A stretch of DNA of 64,000 nucleotides, from contig NZ_BMFS01000007.1 of NCBI RefSeq assembly GCF_014639075.1, positions 1 through 64,000 on the forward strand, in the 5' to 3' direction. Numbering within the stretch: the stretch's first letter is position 1; each line of letters starts with the position of its first letter. The position numbers were made by a program, and so were the translations under genes. The notes beneath the pieces are model-generated. The model was given only the letters and a program-made list of their open reading frames with translations. It had not been told where the DNA came from and searched no databases. Below are positions 9,180-20,696 of the stretch, in pieces. Source of the stretch: Glycocaulis albus. Its GTDB lineage: Bacteria; Pseudomonadota; Alphaproteobacteria; Caulobacterales; Maricaulaceae.

Positions 9180-9656
9180 CTAGAACGGGATATCGTCGTC
9201 CAGCGTATCGGAGGCGAAGCTTTCGCGCGGGCGGTCATTGCCGCCAGAGGAACGGTCATCGGAGCGGCCATAATTGCCACCGCCACCCGAACCGCCGCCA
9301 TCGCCCTTGCCGTCCAGCATGGTCAATTCGCCGCGGTATTTCTGCAGCACGATTTCGGTGGAGTAGCGATCCTGCCCGTTCTGGTCCTGCCATTTGCGGG
9401 TCTGCAGAGAGCCTTCAATGTAAACCTTGGCGCCTTTTTTGAGATAGTTCTCGGCGACCTTGGCCAGGTTCTCGTTGAAGATGACCACGTTGTGCCACTC
9501 GGTCTTCTCGCGGCGCTCGCCGGTCTGGCGGTCACGCCAGGTTTCCGATGTCGCGACGGGAAATTTCGCCATCCGGTCACCTGACGGCATGGCCTTCACT
9601 TCCGGGTCCGCGCCCAGATTGCCGATAATAATGACCTTGTTGACACTGCCTGCCAT
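9180..9656 (-). CDS. ssb: single-stranded DNA-binding protein
   Basis: SSB coats single-stranded DNA in replication, repair and recombination. The 158-residue protein has the OB fold from [15 protein letters not shown] (about 6-20) through [10 protein letters not shown] (about 51-60) and [13 protein letters not shown] (about 76-88), a Gly/Ser/Asp/Arg-rich disordered linker, and the conserved acidic tip DDDIPF that recruits partners. Position divergent from uvrA is common in alphaproteobacteria. A perfect GTTC-N7-GTTC LexA box at 9691-9705 lies 34 bases upstream of the start codon, so SOS control is likely. Confidence 0.97.
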   Translation of the reverse strand: MAGSVNKVIIIGNLGADPEVKAMPSGDRMAKFPVATSETWRDRQTGERREKTEWHNVVIFNENLAKVAENYLKKGAKVYIEGSLQTRKWQDQNGQDRYSTEIVLQKYRGELTMLDGKGDGGGSGGGGNYGRSDDRSSGGNDRPRESFASDTLDDDIPF

Positions 9657-9690
9657 ATCCGAACCCCGTGCTTGCGCTTTTCTCTAAAAT

Positions 9691-9705
9691 GTTCACATAT
9701 TGTTC
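9691..9705. promoter_or_regulatory. LexA (SOS) box, alphaproteobacterial type
   Basis: The sequence GTTC-ACATATT-GTTC matches the alphaproteobacterial LexA consensus GTTC-N7-GTTC exactly. It is 34 bases upstream of ssb (minus strand) and about 207 bases upstream of uvrA (plus strand). Both genes are classical damage-inducible repair genes; the position fits repression of the ssb promoter most directly, with possible control of uvrA. Confidence 0.85.
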
Positions 9706-9912
9706 CGCCCGTCAACGGGCGAGTCGCCAAGTGAATCTTCGCGGGCATCTCACTCCATCAGGGCGGGGGTGTCCATGCGGGCGGTGAACGCAATCGCACC
9801 GCAAGGTGTAATGAGGAGACGGGCAAGGTGGCGGCCAGCCGTCTTGCGGCTTATCTAACCACCGGCCAGCACCGCCCCGCCGGCCCTTCGCAGATTTATG
9901 GATTTTCGCCCC

Positions 9913-12801
<2,889 letters not shown>

Positions 12802-12876
12802 GTGCTGGCACCTGCCGGGGAGGCATTACAGTGCGCCAGAGTTCGGACACTTTCACCGGCAGCTTCTCAACCGGGT

Positions 12877-12895
12877 TCCCGGGCTTGACCCGGGA
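12877..12895. repeat. short inverted repeat
   Basis: TCCCGGG and CCCGGGA flank CTTGA. It lies between the convergent ends of uvrA and the CPBP protease gene, 30 bases before the GC-rich repeat at 12925, and may help end transcription. Confidence 0.5.
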
Positions 12896-12924
12896 TCCAT
12901 AATTTAAACCTCGGGACTGGTCAT

Positions 12925-12950
12925 GGACCCCGGCTCGGGGGCCGGGGTCC
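12925..12950. repeat. GC-rich inverted repeat (family member C)
   Basis: Perfect arms GGACCCCGGC (12925-12934) and GCCGGGGTCC (12941-12950) surround the loop TCGGGG, the same loop as in copies A and B near 32.6 kb. It sits between the convergent uvrA and CPBP genes and could form a strong RNA hairpin from either strand. Confidence 0.75.
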
Positions 12951-12986
12951 CGGTATTGTTGCCACCTGCTCTACGCAATGGACGCC

Positions 12987-13997
12987 CTACCCTTTCCTCG
13001 CCCGCATACGCAGGAAGAGGATGAGGCTGAGCGTGAGGAACACGCCCGGCTGGACCAGAAGGTGCGGGCCGACTTCGGTGGCTTCCACGCCCGCCATACC
13101 GGTGGCGCGCTCCAGCACTTCGGCGAAGAGATCGGACGGCGTGCGGTCCGGCTCGCCGGCCTGCCCGATGGCCAGCGGCATCAGCGTAGCCGCCGCGTTG
13201 AACGTGCCATGGGCGGCGGCTGCGCCCCACACGCCGCGCTCGGCGTAGGCGTAAAGCGCAAAGAACAGCCCCGTCGCGGTGATGCCGAACACGGCCATCA
13301 GGCCGTAGGCCACGCCCGATACCATCACATGCAGGTGGAAGGCGCCGAAAATGACGCTGGAGGCGATAATGGCCGCCACCGCACCCCAGCGCGCCGTCAG
13401 CGTGCTCATCAGCCAACCGCGGAAGATCACTTCCTCTGCCCCGCCCTGTATGAGGAAGGTGAAAAGCGCCAGCAGCGCGAAGCCAATGAAAGCCCCGCCC
13501 GCCAGCACCGCCCAGTCGGCGTTTTCCGGCGGCGCCATGTCGCGCATGCTTTCGGGCACCGCGCCGGGCGCGAATGTGGTCAGAGCGGCCATCACTCCGC
13601 CCATCAGCAGGACAAGGCCGACGCCCACAAAAAGCCCGCGCAGATAACGGCCCAGCCAGCTGGTGGACGTGAAGCCCATGGAGGCGAGCTCGCGCCGTTC
13701 AAATGCCTTAACCCAGAGGATGATGAGGGCGGCCCACAGGGCAAACTGCATCAATATGCCCGGCAGGATCACATCGCCGGACAGGGCCGCAGACGTATCG
13801 CCTTCGGCCGCCGCCTCCAGACCGCCCGGCGCACCGGCCACCGCCACTATGGTGAGGATCACCATGGGAATGGCGGAGACGAAATAGGTCGCAATCAGGA
13901 TAAACGGCGTCGCCCAGCCGAATGTCCGCCGTGATGCGGGCGCCCACGGGGCGTAGAGCGCCTGCCAGGGCGGCGGCACGAGAGCTTGCTCGGTCAT
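12987..13997 (-). CDS. CPBP family intramembrane metalloprotease
   Basis: A 336-residue polytopic membrane protein with the CPBP/Abi (CAAX-protease-like) signatures: the Glu-Glu motif GGAEEVIFRGWLM in the C-terminal half (about 208-220) and the later His motif FGAFHLHVM (about 239-247), both expected to hold the active-site metal. About eight hydrophobic segments are visible. The ATG at 13997 (MTEQALVPP) is chosen; an upstream in-frame ATG would read through the preceding gene. Bacterial CPBP proteases act on membrane or prenylated substrates, but no substrate can be named. It follows the membrane-protein gene at 14002 by only 4 bases and is probably co-expressed with it. Confidence 0.88.
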   Translation of the reverse strand: MTEQALVPPPWQALYAPWAPASRRTFGWATPFILIATYFVSAIPMVILTIVAVAGAPGGLEAAAEGDTSAALSGDVILPGILMQFALWAALIILWVKAFERRELASMGFTSTSWLGRYLRGLFVGVGLVLLMGGVMAALTTFAPGAVPESMRDMAPPENADWAVLAGGAFIGFALLALFTFLIQGGAEEVIFRGWLMSTLTARWGAVAAIIASSVIFGAFHLHVMVSGVAYGLMAVFGITATGLFFALYAYAERGVWGAAAAHGTFNAAATLMPLAIGQAGEPDRTPSDLFAEVLERATGMAGVEATEVGPHLLVQPGVFLTLSLILFLRMRARKG

Positions 13998-14001
13998 GGA
14001 T

Positions 14002-15042
14002 TTATCCTTCAGAGGGCGCGGTGCCGACCGATTCCGCCGGTGCGGAAAGATCGGTCTCTGCCGGGCCGTCACCGCCATCATGGCGAACCGCCGTGTAGGC
14101 GCCGACGCCGTGCCAGAGGCCCTCGAACACGATCTGGAAAATCACCTGCGCGAGCAGCATGACGCACAGCGCTATAATCGCCGCCGGGCTGGTGATGATG
14201 CCAGTTATCATCTCGCGGACCTGCTCAGGGTCCGGCTCGTTGCCGGCCATCAAGTCGCCCCAGTAGGGCGCCATCGCGCCCATCATGCCGCCCATCACCG
14301 CGATCTGCTGGACAATGGAGAGGATCATGGAGCCGACAAGGGCAATCAGAAGCAGGACGAAATAGGTCAGCACCAGCCAGCCCACTATGCGCTTCGTCGC
14401 GGCAAAGGAGTGGAACAGGCGGAAGCCCTTCTGGCGCACGGTCAGCGCCGGTCCGGCCGCAAAACGCACACAGATGATAATGGCCGCAACCGTGAAGCCC
14501 ACGACTGCCACAAACCAGATCAAGCCGTTGAGAAGCGCCGCCCAGACGGCCCCGTCGGCAGCAGAATTGATACCAACGGTTACGGCCACAACGATCCCGA
14601 AAAACAGGATGGCGGCCACATAGCCTGCGATCACGAACGCCCAGAGGCACAGATTGACCAGGAACAGGCGTCCCTCGTCCGCGCCAAGGCGGAAGGGAAT
14701 GCCGCCCGCCACCTCGTTACGCGTCATGAAGCGCAGCCATGCGCCTTGCGCCATCAGGGCCACCAGAATCGATACGATGACGATGACCGGGGACAGGGCC
14801 AGCAAGGTGCCCGCCGCGGCGAAAACCTCACCCGGGTCCGGATCATCATTGGCCGCCACCAGCTCAAGAATCGACTGAATGGCTGGCAAGCCGAACACCA
14901 GCAGCGCGCCGATGATCACCGCATAGGCGATGATCTGCCAGAGCGCGATGGAGAAGGCACCGCCCGGATTGCGGCCCACGCATTTGAAAAACCAGAAGGC
15001 CGCACTGGTGAAATCGTATTTTGCTTCGGTGGTAGGCGTCAT
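14002..15042 (-). CDS. polytopic membrane protein of unknown function
   Basis: A 346-residue protein with about six to eight transmembrane segments: for example IIAYAVIIGALLVFGLPAI near the N-terminus, LLALSPVIVIVSILVALMA (about 92-110) and YFVLLLIALVGSMILSIV (about 222-240). It starts with a cytoplasmic-looking segment, YDFTSAAFWFFKCVGRNPGG, and ends with an acidic Pro/Ala tail. The ATG at 15042 follows AGGG at suitable spacing. I recognise no family with confidence. The 4-base gap to the CPBP protease gene suggests a functional pair, perhaps substrate or partner (inference). Confidence 0.75.
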   Translation of the reverse strand: MTPTTEAKYDFTSAAFWFFKCVGRNPGGAFSIALWQIIAYAVIIGALLVFGLPAIQSILELVAANDDPDPGEVFAAAGTLLALSPVIVIVSILVALMAQGAWLRFMTRNEVAGGIPFRLGADEGRLFLVNLCLWAFVIAGYVAAILFFGIVVAVTVGINSAADGAVWAALLNGLIWFVAVVGFTVAAIIICVRFAAGPALTVRQKGFRLFHSFAATKRIVGWLVLTYFVLLLIALVGSMILSIVQQIAVMGGMMGAMAPYWGDLMAGNEPDPEQVREMITGIITSPAAIIALCVMLLAQVIFQIVFEGLWHGVGAYTAVRHDGGDGPAETDLSAPAESVGTAPSEG

Positions 15043-15106
15043 GAAAGTGTCCCTGCCCTGCAACAATCTGGCGGGACGCTATCACGCGTTCGTGAGCACG
15101 GCACGA

Positions 15107-15955
15107 TCAATCCGGCGTTTGTGACGTAAATTTCATGTAAAGCCGGGCGTGCACGCCCATCAGCGGCGCCAGCACGAACGCGGCCGAGCCACCCACCAGA
15201 ACCGCGCGCAAAAGCGCAATGCCAAGCGGGTTCAACGCGTCTGCCCGCACGCCCTGCGCGGGGTTATATCCGGTCACGCTCTCCACCAGAAAGGCGAAGG
15301 CCACCAGCAGGATTACGCCCGGCAAAATGGCCAGCGTGCCGGTGAGAAAGCCGCCAAGCCCCCTGCCCTGCAATATCGGCCAGGCGGCCAGAAGCTGCAC
15401 CTTGCCTCGCGCCAGCGTGGCCGGAATACCGGGCAGCAGGCGGGAGATGAACCACAGGCCAAAGCCGGCGAAGACCGCGATCAGCGCAACCGCGATGATC
15501 CATTCTGCGGTATTGAACAGGGCGAAGATATTCACAAAGCCTTCGGGCGGCTCGGTCAGACCGGTGCGCTCCGCGCCGAGGATTGCCAGCGCGCCCAGCA
15601 TGAAGGCCAGCATGACGAAGGCGGTGCCCAGCACCGTAAACACCAGAATCAGGGTCAGACCCGCCACCAGCACGAGGCGCGAGACATCGCGGGCCCGGTC
15701 CTGGATGTCTCCCCCGGCCAGCCCCAGCGCCGGGCGCGTGACCAGCACGGCGGCAATCACCCAGGCATGAAAGCCCAGAATGAAAAGCAGGGTCACACCA
15801 ATCAGGCCCGGCCCCGTCTCCCCGGTGAGCGAGAAGACCAGAGCCTCAAGGGCGGCAACGCCCGCGCAAACAGCGCTGGCGGCCAGAACGGGGCGCGGAT
15901 GGCGCAGGAGAAGGGCAAGCCCGTCTTGCAGGGCATCGGCATGGATGAGTTTCAT
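15107..15955 (-). CDS. polytopic membrane protein of unknown function
   Basis: A 282-residue protein with about six hydrophobic helices, including LLFILGFHAWVIAAVLVT (about 56-73), AFVMLAFMLGALAILG (about 111-126), WIIAVALIAVFAGFGLWFI (about 150-168) and a C-terminal pair near GILPGVILLVAFAFLVE. The start MKLIHADALQDGLALL at 15955 is chosen because the upstream frame overlaps the TonB-domain gene and is not hydrophobic. The layout is loosely like the next gene downstream (N-terminal amphipathic segment, six-helix core), so the two may be distant relatives. No family was recognised. Confidence 0.7.
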   Translation of the reverse strand: MKLIHADALQDGLALLLRHPRPVLAASAVCAGVAALEALVFSLTGETGPGLIGVTLLFILGFHAWVIAAVLVTRPALGLAGGDIQDRARDVSRLVLVAGLTLILVFTVLGTAFVMLAFMLGALAILGAERTGLTEPPEGFVNIFALFNTAEWIIAVALIAVFAGFGLWFISRLLPGIPATLARGKVQLLAAWPILQGRGLGGFLTGTLAILPGVILLVAFAFLVESVTGYNPAQGVRADALNPLGIALLRAVLVGGSAAFVLAPLMGVHARLYMKFTSQTPD

Positions 15956-15995
15956 GGCAGCGGGACTTAGCCCGATGCGCGCACCCTGCCAAGGA

Positions 15996-17099
15996 TCACT
16001 GTGACGCAGGGGGCCAATTGTCCAAGAAAAAACTGAACGCCGTCTCTTCGCCTCGACGACGGGCTGGTTCACCGTCTTCGACAAGCGGTGGATATCGCCA
16101 TCTCTCAAGTGCTCTAACGCTTTCCCGGCTAAAAGTGGTCCCGTCAGGCGTGGAGAAAACCAACTCAATATTCTCTGGCTGACCGTCGATTCCCACGTCG
16201 AACCTGAGCACGGTATAACCCTCCAATCCGCGCTCCAATGCCCTAACTGGATACTGCGGCGGAAAGCGCTCGATAAGAGACTGATCAGAAATTCCGGCTT
16301 CTCCCTGCGGGACACCGGGAAAATAACCCTGCCGCAACAATAGCTTGACGAGATACGAATTCTCCAGAAACTCCTGCAGCGCTTGGCGATTTCTCAGTCC
16401 AATCAGGGCGCTGTGATACCAAGAGGCAAGGTGGCCGGTCACCGCCTCATCCATGCCTGTGCCGCGTGCCACGCCAGTGGCGAGCCCTGACAGCAAAATC
16501 ACGCGCTCACGCTGTCGAGACCTGACAGCCCTGTCACCCTCGTCGAGAATTTCGCGGAGGATCGCAGGGGCCTGGTCATCACCGCCGCGTATCTGATTGC
16601 CCGTCCGTGCGGGATACTCATCTGGCCCTTCATGAACGGCGATGATGTATCCGGTGAAAAACCGCAAGTCCTCCGATATCCGGGAGGAGGACACTTGCAA
16701 GCTTCTGGCGCGTGCTGCCGCGCTGGCCCGGTCCCCTGCCAACAGATAGGCTGATGCCGCCAGCGCTAGCGTATCTGTATCCGGTGCCAGTGCATGAAGA
16801 TCATCCCAGGCCGGGGCGGCGGCAGCGTAATCCTCCAGGTCGTAGTAGATCTGTGCCCGGTTCTCGGCCAGTGCGGCCAGTGTGTCGGCGTCAATCCGAG
16901 CGGCCACGCCTGCCTGATATGCCGCTTCGGCGTGGGTGGTGGCGTTTGCCGGATCATCACTCTCGATCGCGGCCATATAGGCGCGATACGGCTCCATCAC
17001 CGATGGCGGAATGGCGTAAGCAATGTCAGCCTGCCAGCTAGCCGGCAGAACAGGCGCCAGAACGATCATCGCCAGTTTGCATATGCCACCAGCCCCCAT
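15996..17099 (-). CDS. secreted protein with TPR-like N-terminal half and TonB-type C-terminal domain (copy A)
   Basis: A 367-residue protein. A signal peptide ends near ADIAYA, then [18 protein letters not shown] starts an alpha-helical TPR-like region (about 30-130). The C-terminal 90 residues match the TonB C-terminal fold: FPPQYPVRALERGLEGY, VLRFDVGIDGQPENI and ALERWRYPP. Classical TonB has a membrane anchor and Pro-rich spacer; neither is present and no exbB/exbD is nearby, so it is unlikely to be an energy transducer. The first 80 mature residues are almost identical to the protein encoded at 17939-19060, including a 41-base stretch of identical DNA. The ATG at 17099 has AGGGGGG six bases upstream; ATG 17069 is the alternative. 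Confidence 0.8.
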   Translation of the reverse strand: MGAGGICKLAMIVLAPVLPASWQADIAYAIPPSVMEPYRAYMAAIESDDPANATTHAEAAYQAGVAARIDADTLAALAENRAQIYYDLEDYAAAAPAWDDLHALAPDTDTLALAASAYLLAGDRASAAARARSLQVSSSRISEDLRFFTGYIIAVHEGPDEYPARTGNQIRGGDDQAPAILREILDEGDRAVRSRQRERVILLSGLATGVARGTGMDEAVTGHLASWYHSALIGLRNRQALQEFLENSYLVKLLLRQGYFPGVPQGEAGISDQSLIERFPPQYPVRALERGLEGYTVLRFDVGIDGQPENIELVFSTPDGTTFSRESVRALERWRYPPLVEDGEPARRRGEETAFSFFLDNWPPASQ

Positions 17100-17172
17100 T
17101 CAATCACCCCCCTATTCCGCCAGGTTTGAAGCTGGTTACGCCAAAACGGATCCCGGCCAGCATTCATTCATG

Positions 17173-17934
17173 TCAATCTCCGCCGGCGGCTGGCTGATCA
17201 GCCCGGCAGAGTTCTACAGGCCGCCTCGTCCTGACGCCGTAAACGGGAGTGCAGGGATTGAGGACGACAATTGTGCCGCGTACAGCCGCACGAAACCGGC
17301 TAAATCTGTTGATCTCGTCGAGTCCTGGTTCAGAGAGGGTCACGCCTTGCGGGTATTCGTAGATAATCTGAACAGGCGCATTGCGCGGCAAACTGGTAGC
17401 GGGCGGCAAGCCCGCTCGCTGGGAGCTGCCATCCCCAAAAACGATCAGTGCGGGCGCTGATGCGGTTGCCGCCGTTGCCGCCGGGGCGGCAATATCAGGC
17501 ATTGGCGCTAACGATACGCCGCAGGGCTGCTGGCCGGCCTCGTAAAATGCACTTGCAAGCACCCGCCGGTCGCCCCCACGTCTTGAGCCAATACGGTAAT
17601 GTTGTTCGTCTACGACCCGGCGCAATTCATCGGGCAGTGGCCCGCAAACATCCTCATGCTGACGTGCCACCCAGAACCAGTACGCTGCGTCACTGTTCCT
17701 CTCCATCTCCGCGCCGATAGCGGCAATAAAGGCCAGACCAGCCCCTTCCGGTGCCAGTTGCCCCTTGGATTCAACTGTTGAGAGCAAATAGTCGCCGGCC
17801 ATGTGGCCAGCAGTAACGGCATCGCCTGAGTTCCATGCCTCAATGATTGCTTCGACGCAGGCTGACCCGGGATTGACACGCGCACATTCGGAGCTGACCT
17901 GCAACCACAAGGCTGCCACCACTATCGGGATCAT
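17173..17934 (-). CDS. small secreted protein of unknown function between the TonB-domain paralogues
   Basis: A 253-residue protein with a short signal-like N-terminus (MIPIVVAALWLQVSSECARV) and seven or so Cys residues, some paired near the N-terminus. The first 120 residues look alpha-helical (EAIIEAWNSGDAVTAGHMAGDYLL, AAYWFWVARQHEDVCG), like a short TPR region; an Ala/Thr/Pro linker follows, then a beta-rich C-terminal part ending Cys-rich. It starts 4 bases after the stop of the copy-B gene, so the two are translationally coupled. No family could be named. It could be a diverged member of the same secreted group that has lost the TonB-type domain. Confidence 0.65.
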   Translation of the reverse strand: MIPIVVAALWLQVSSECARVNPGSACVEAIIEAWNSGDAVTAGHMAGDYLLSTVESKGQLAPEGAGLAFIAAIGAEMERNSDAAYWFWVARQHEDVCGPLPDELRRVVDEQHYRIGSRRGGDRRVLASAFYEAGQQPCGVSLAPMPDIAAPAATAATASAPALIVFGDGSSQRAGLPPATSLPRNAPVQIIYEYPQGVTLSEPGLDEINRFSRFRAAVRGTIVVLNPCTPVYGVRTRRPVELCRADQPAAGGD

Positions 17935-17938
17935 TGCC

Positions 17939-19060
17939 CTAATCCCTCAGGTTAAACTCGAACTGAGTATGTACGCCGTCACGGACAACCGGAACACCGT
18001 CTACCGTCGCCGGGGTGTACCGCCATTGCTGGACAGCACGACGCGCCGCACGGCCGAACTCCTGATGCGGGACGGAAAACAGAACGTTGATATTCCCGGT
18101 CCGTCCGTTCTCCAGGACAGAAAACTGTACAACCGCGACACCTTCCAGATCTGCATGGAGCATTGCTGATGGGTACGTTGGCGGGATACGGTTTGACGGC
18201 GAGGCGTCCACCCAGCCAGCCGGACGTGGCTCCGGCTCCACTTCGTCTTGCGCTGGGCGCGCTATATCTGCGAGATATAGCGGGCTTTGGACCTGGCGGT
18301 TGAACAAGGCCTCGCGCTGGGCGTCATCAAGACCGCGGCGCACATAATTTGCCCAAGTTCCCAGTTCAATCGCATAGCGGTCGCCACGCCCCAGAAAGAG
18401 CTCGGCATAATCCGCCGCGAGACTGAGGTAAAAGGCTGACTCTGACGGCTCGCGGACCAGTGCGTAGTACGATCCGGCGAATACCGAGAGCTGAATAAGG
18501 CTGGTTGTTGGCTGAGCTTCTATCGCGCCAAAAACGTCTAGCGCGCGCACGGCCGGCGGCCCGGCACTGCGCACCCGCTGGCTTTGCCACTCGGCTGTGG
18601 CCTGGATGAGAAGCGCTTCGAACACGATACTGGACGCCGAACCCTCCGGGAAAAGCTCAAGTGCTTGGCCGGCACGGTTCAACGCATTTCTACGCTGCCC
18701 GGCTGCAAGTTCCTGAGACGCGGCTAGCACATGGACCCTTGCCCGTGCATCGACGTCCGCACCCGCGCGCTCAAGCATCCCGGTCAAGTCATTCCACGCG
18801 GCGGCGGCGCGGCGATGATCGCCCGTATCGGTGTAGATCTGCGCCCTGTTCTCGGCCAGCGCGGCCAGCGTATCGGCATCGATCTGCGCGGCCACACCTG
18901 CCTGATACGCCGCTTCGGCATGGGTGGCGGCGTCCTCCAGATCGTCGCTCTCGATCGCGGCCATATAGGCGCGATACGGCTCCATCACAGAGGGCGGAAT
19001 AGCGTGTCCAGCCGCGCTCACCCACAACACGGCCAATACCGCGATCAAGATGCGATGCAT
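17939..19060 (-). CDS. secreted protein with TPR-like N-terminal half and TonB-type C-terminal domain (copy B)
   Basis: A 373-residue paralogue of the 15996-17099 product. A clean signal peptide ([20 protein letters not shown]) precedes [18 protein letters not shown]; the N-terminal helical half matches copy A closely ([26 protein letters not shown]). The middle is longer and unlike copy A. The C-terminal TonB-type domain is [53 protein letters not shown] upstream supports the ATG at 19060. As with copy A there is no membrane anchor. It begins a co-directional series reaching the CPBP protease at 12987. Confidence 0.8.
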   Translation of the reverse strand: MHRILIAVLAVLWVSAAGHAIPPSVMEPYRAYMAAIESDDLEDAATHAEAAYQAGVAAQIDADTLAALAENRAQIYTDTGDHRRAAAAWNDLTGMLERAGADVDARARVHVLAASQELAAGQRRNALNRAGQALELFPEGSASSIVFEALLIQATAEWQSQRVRSAGPPAVRALDVFGAIEAQPTTSLIQLSVFAGSYYALVREPSESAFYLSLAADYAELFLGRGDRYAIELGTWANYVRRGLDDAQREALFNRQVQSPLYLADIARPAQDEVEPEPRPAGWVDASPSNRIPPTYPSAMLHADLEGVAVVQFSVLENGRTGNINVLFSVPHQEFGRAARRAVQQWRYTPATVDGVPVVRDGVHTQFEFNLRD

Positions 19061-19210
19061 TGCTGCCCCCGTTCAGCCCGCCTTCCCCGAACGCAATCCT
19101 TGGATGCAAATCTCAGACGGTCAACAAGAAATTGGCGCACGGCGATGGTCTCCCTACCCGCCTGCCCTGCCGGTTTGAGCCTGCGCCCTTGCAGCGCTAT
19201 ATCAGCGGCC

Positions 19211-20614
19211 ATGACACAGATGGCACCCATACACATCATTGGCGGCGGCATGGCCGGTTCGGAAGCCGCCTGGCAGGCCGCCGAAGCCGGCGCGCGCGTT
19301 ACCTTGCACGAGATGCGCCCGGTACGCCGTACCGAGGCGCACCAGACAGATGGCCTCGCAGAGCTCGTCTGCTCCAACTCCTTCCGCTCCGATGACCATG
19401 AGACCAACGCGGTCGGCCTGTTGCACGAGGAAATGCGCCGGGCGAACTCGCTCATCATGGCGATGGGCGATGTGAACCAGGTGCCTGCCGGCGGCGCGCT
19501 GGCCGTGGACCGGGAAGCCTTCTCACGCGCGGTGACGGCAAAGCTGGAAGCCCACCCGAATATCGAGATCCGCCGCGAGGAGATCGCCGGGCTTCCGCCC
19601 GAAGACTGGGATAATGTGATCGTGGCGACCGGCCCCCTCACCTCGCCTGCGCTTGCCGAAGCGGTGCATGGGCTGACCGGTGAAGGCGAGCTTGCCTTCT
19701 TTGATGCCATCGCGCCGATCATCTTTGCCGACAGCATCGATATGGGCGTGGCGTGGAAGCAGTCGCGCTATGACAAGGGCGAGACGGAAGAAGACCGCGC
19801 CGCCTATATCAACTGCCCGATGGACCGGGATCAGTATCACGCCTTCGTCGAGGCCTTGCTGGCCGGTGACAAGACGGTGTTCCGGGACTGGGAGAAGGAC
19901 ACGCCCTATTTCGAAGCCTGCCTTCCCATCGAGGTGATGGCCGAGCGCGGGATCGAAACGTTGCGCCACGGGCCGATGAAGCCGCGCGGCCTGACCAATG
20001 CGCACAAGCCGGATGAGAAGCCCTATGCGGTCGTCCAGCTGCGCCAGGACAATGCACACGGCACGCTCTTCAACATGGTCGGCTTCCAGACCAAGCTGAA
20101 ATACGGCGCGCAGACAGACATTTTCCGTATGATTCCGGGGCTGGAGAACGCACAGTTCGCCCGGCTTGGCGGCATTCACAGGAATACCTTCCTCAACTCG
20201 CCAAAACTGCTGGACCCGGTGATGCGCCTGAAGGCGCGGCCTGCGCTGCGCTTTGCCGGCCAGATCACAGGCGTTGAGGGCTATGTGGAAAGTGCGGCCA
20301 TGGGGCTTCTAGCGGGCCGGTTTGCCGCCGCAGAGCGCCTTGGGCAGCCGGTCACACCGCCCCCGCCGACGACGGCTCTCGGCGCTCTGTTGATGCACAT
20401 CACCACCGGCCATGTGCCCGGCCGCAAGGGCGCCTTCCAGCCGATGAATGTCAATTTCGGCCTATTCCCCGACATGCAGGGCCCGTCCAAGGGCCCGAAC
20501 GGCGAACGGCTGCGCGGCGCCGCAAAGGCGCAAGCCAAAAAGCGGCTGATGACGGCGCGCGCGCTGGCCGATTGCGATAACTGGCTTGGGCACGCGGAAC
20601 TGGCCGCGGAGTAA
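19211..20614 (+). CDS. trmFO: methylenetetrahydrofolate-dependent tRNA (uracil-54-C5)-methyltransferase
   Basis: TrmFO makes ribothymidine-54 in tRNA from methylenetetrahydrofolate and reduced FAD. The protein has 467 residues. The FAD-binding Rossmann motif [16 protein letters not shown] is at the very N-terminus, followed by YxxMRPxR-like [15 protein letters not shown] and the conserved [13 protein letters not shown] (about 52-64). The C-terminal segment has [12 protein letters not shown] and [16 protein letters not shown]. The start is ATG 19211 ([13 protein letters not shown]); a longer open frame upstream lies over the copy-B promoter region and is not coding. It is transcribed away from the TonB-domain cluster. 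Confidence 0.95.
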   Translation: MTQMAPIHIIGGGMAGSEAAWQAAEAGARVTLHEMRPVRRTEAHQTDGLAELVCSNSFRSDDHETNAVGLLHEEMRRANSLIMAMGDVNQVPAGGALAVDREAFSRAVTAKLEAHPNIEIRREEIAGLPPEDWDNVIVATGPLTSPALAEAVHGLTGEGELAFFDAIAPIIFADSIDMGVAWKQSRYDKGETEEDRAAYINCPMDRDQYHAFVEALLAGDKTVFRDWEKDTPYFEACLPIEVMAERGIETLRHGPMKPRGLTNAHKPDEKPYAVVQLRQDNAHGTLFNMVGFQTKLKYGAQTDIFRMIPGLENAQFARLGGIHRNTFLNSPKLLDPVMRLKARPALRFAGQITGVEGYVESAAMGLLAGRFAAAERLGQPVTPPPPTTALGALLMHITTGHVPGRKGAFQPMNVNFGLFPDMQGPSKGPNGERLRGAAKAQAKKRLMTARALADCDNWLGHAELAAE

Positions 20615-20696
20615 TTGTGCCGCGGGCGCGGTGAATCATTGCAATCTCGTAATCAGCGGCTCTATGCTTGCCCCTCAGAATTTCGAGGGGACTGCA

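Noticed and set aside
12978-13934. Long plus-strand frame of 318 codons opposite the CPBP protease
   Set aside because: His/Arg/Gln-rich with no family pattern; the minus strand encodes clear membrane helices and protease motifs.
15996-19060. Calling the TonB-domain proteins TonB energy transducers
   Set aside because: They have cleavable signal peptides and lack the membrane anchor and Pro-rich spacer, and no exbB/exbD is adjacent.
20615-20696. Possible terminator between trmFO and the S9 peptidase
   Set aside because: Only weak GC-rich pairing and no T-run; too uncertain to list.
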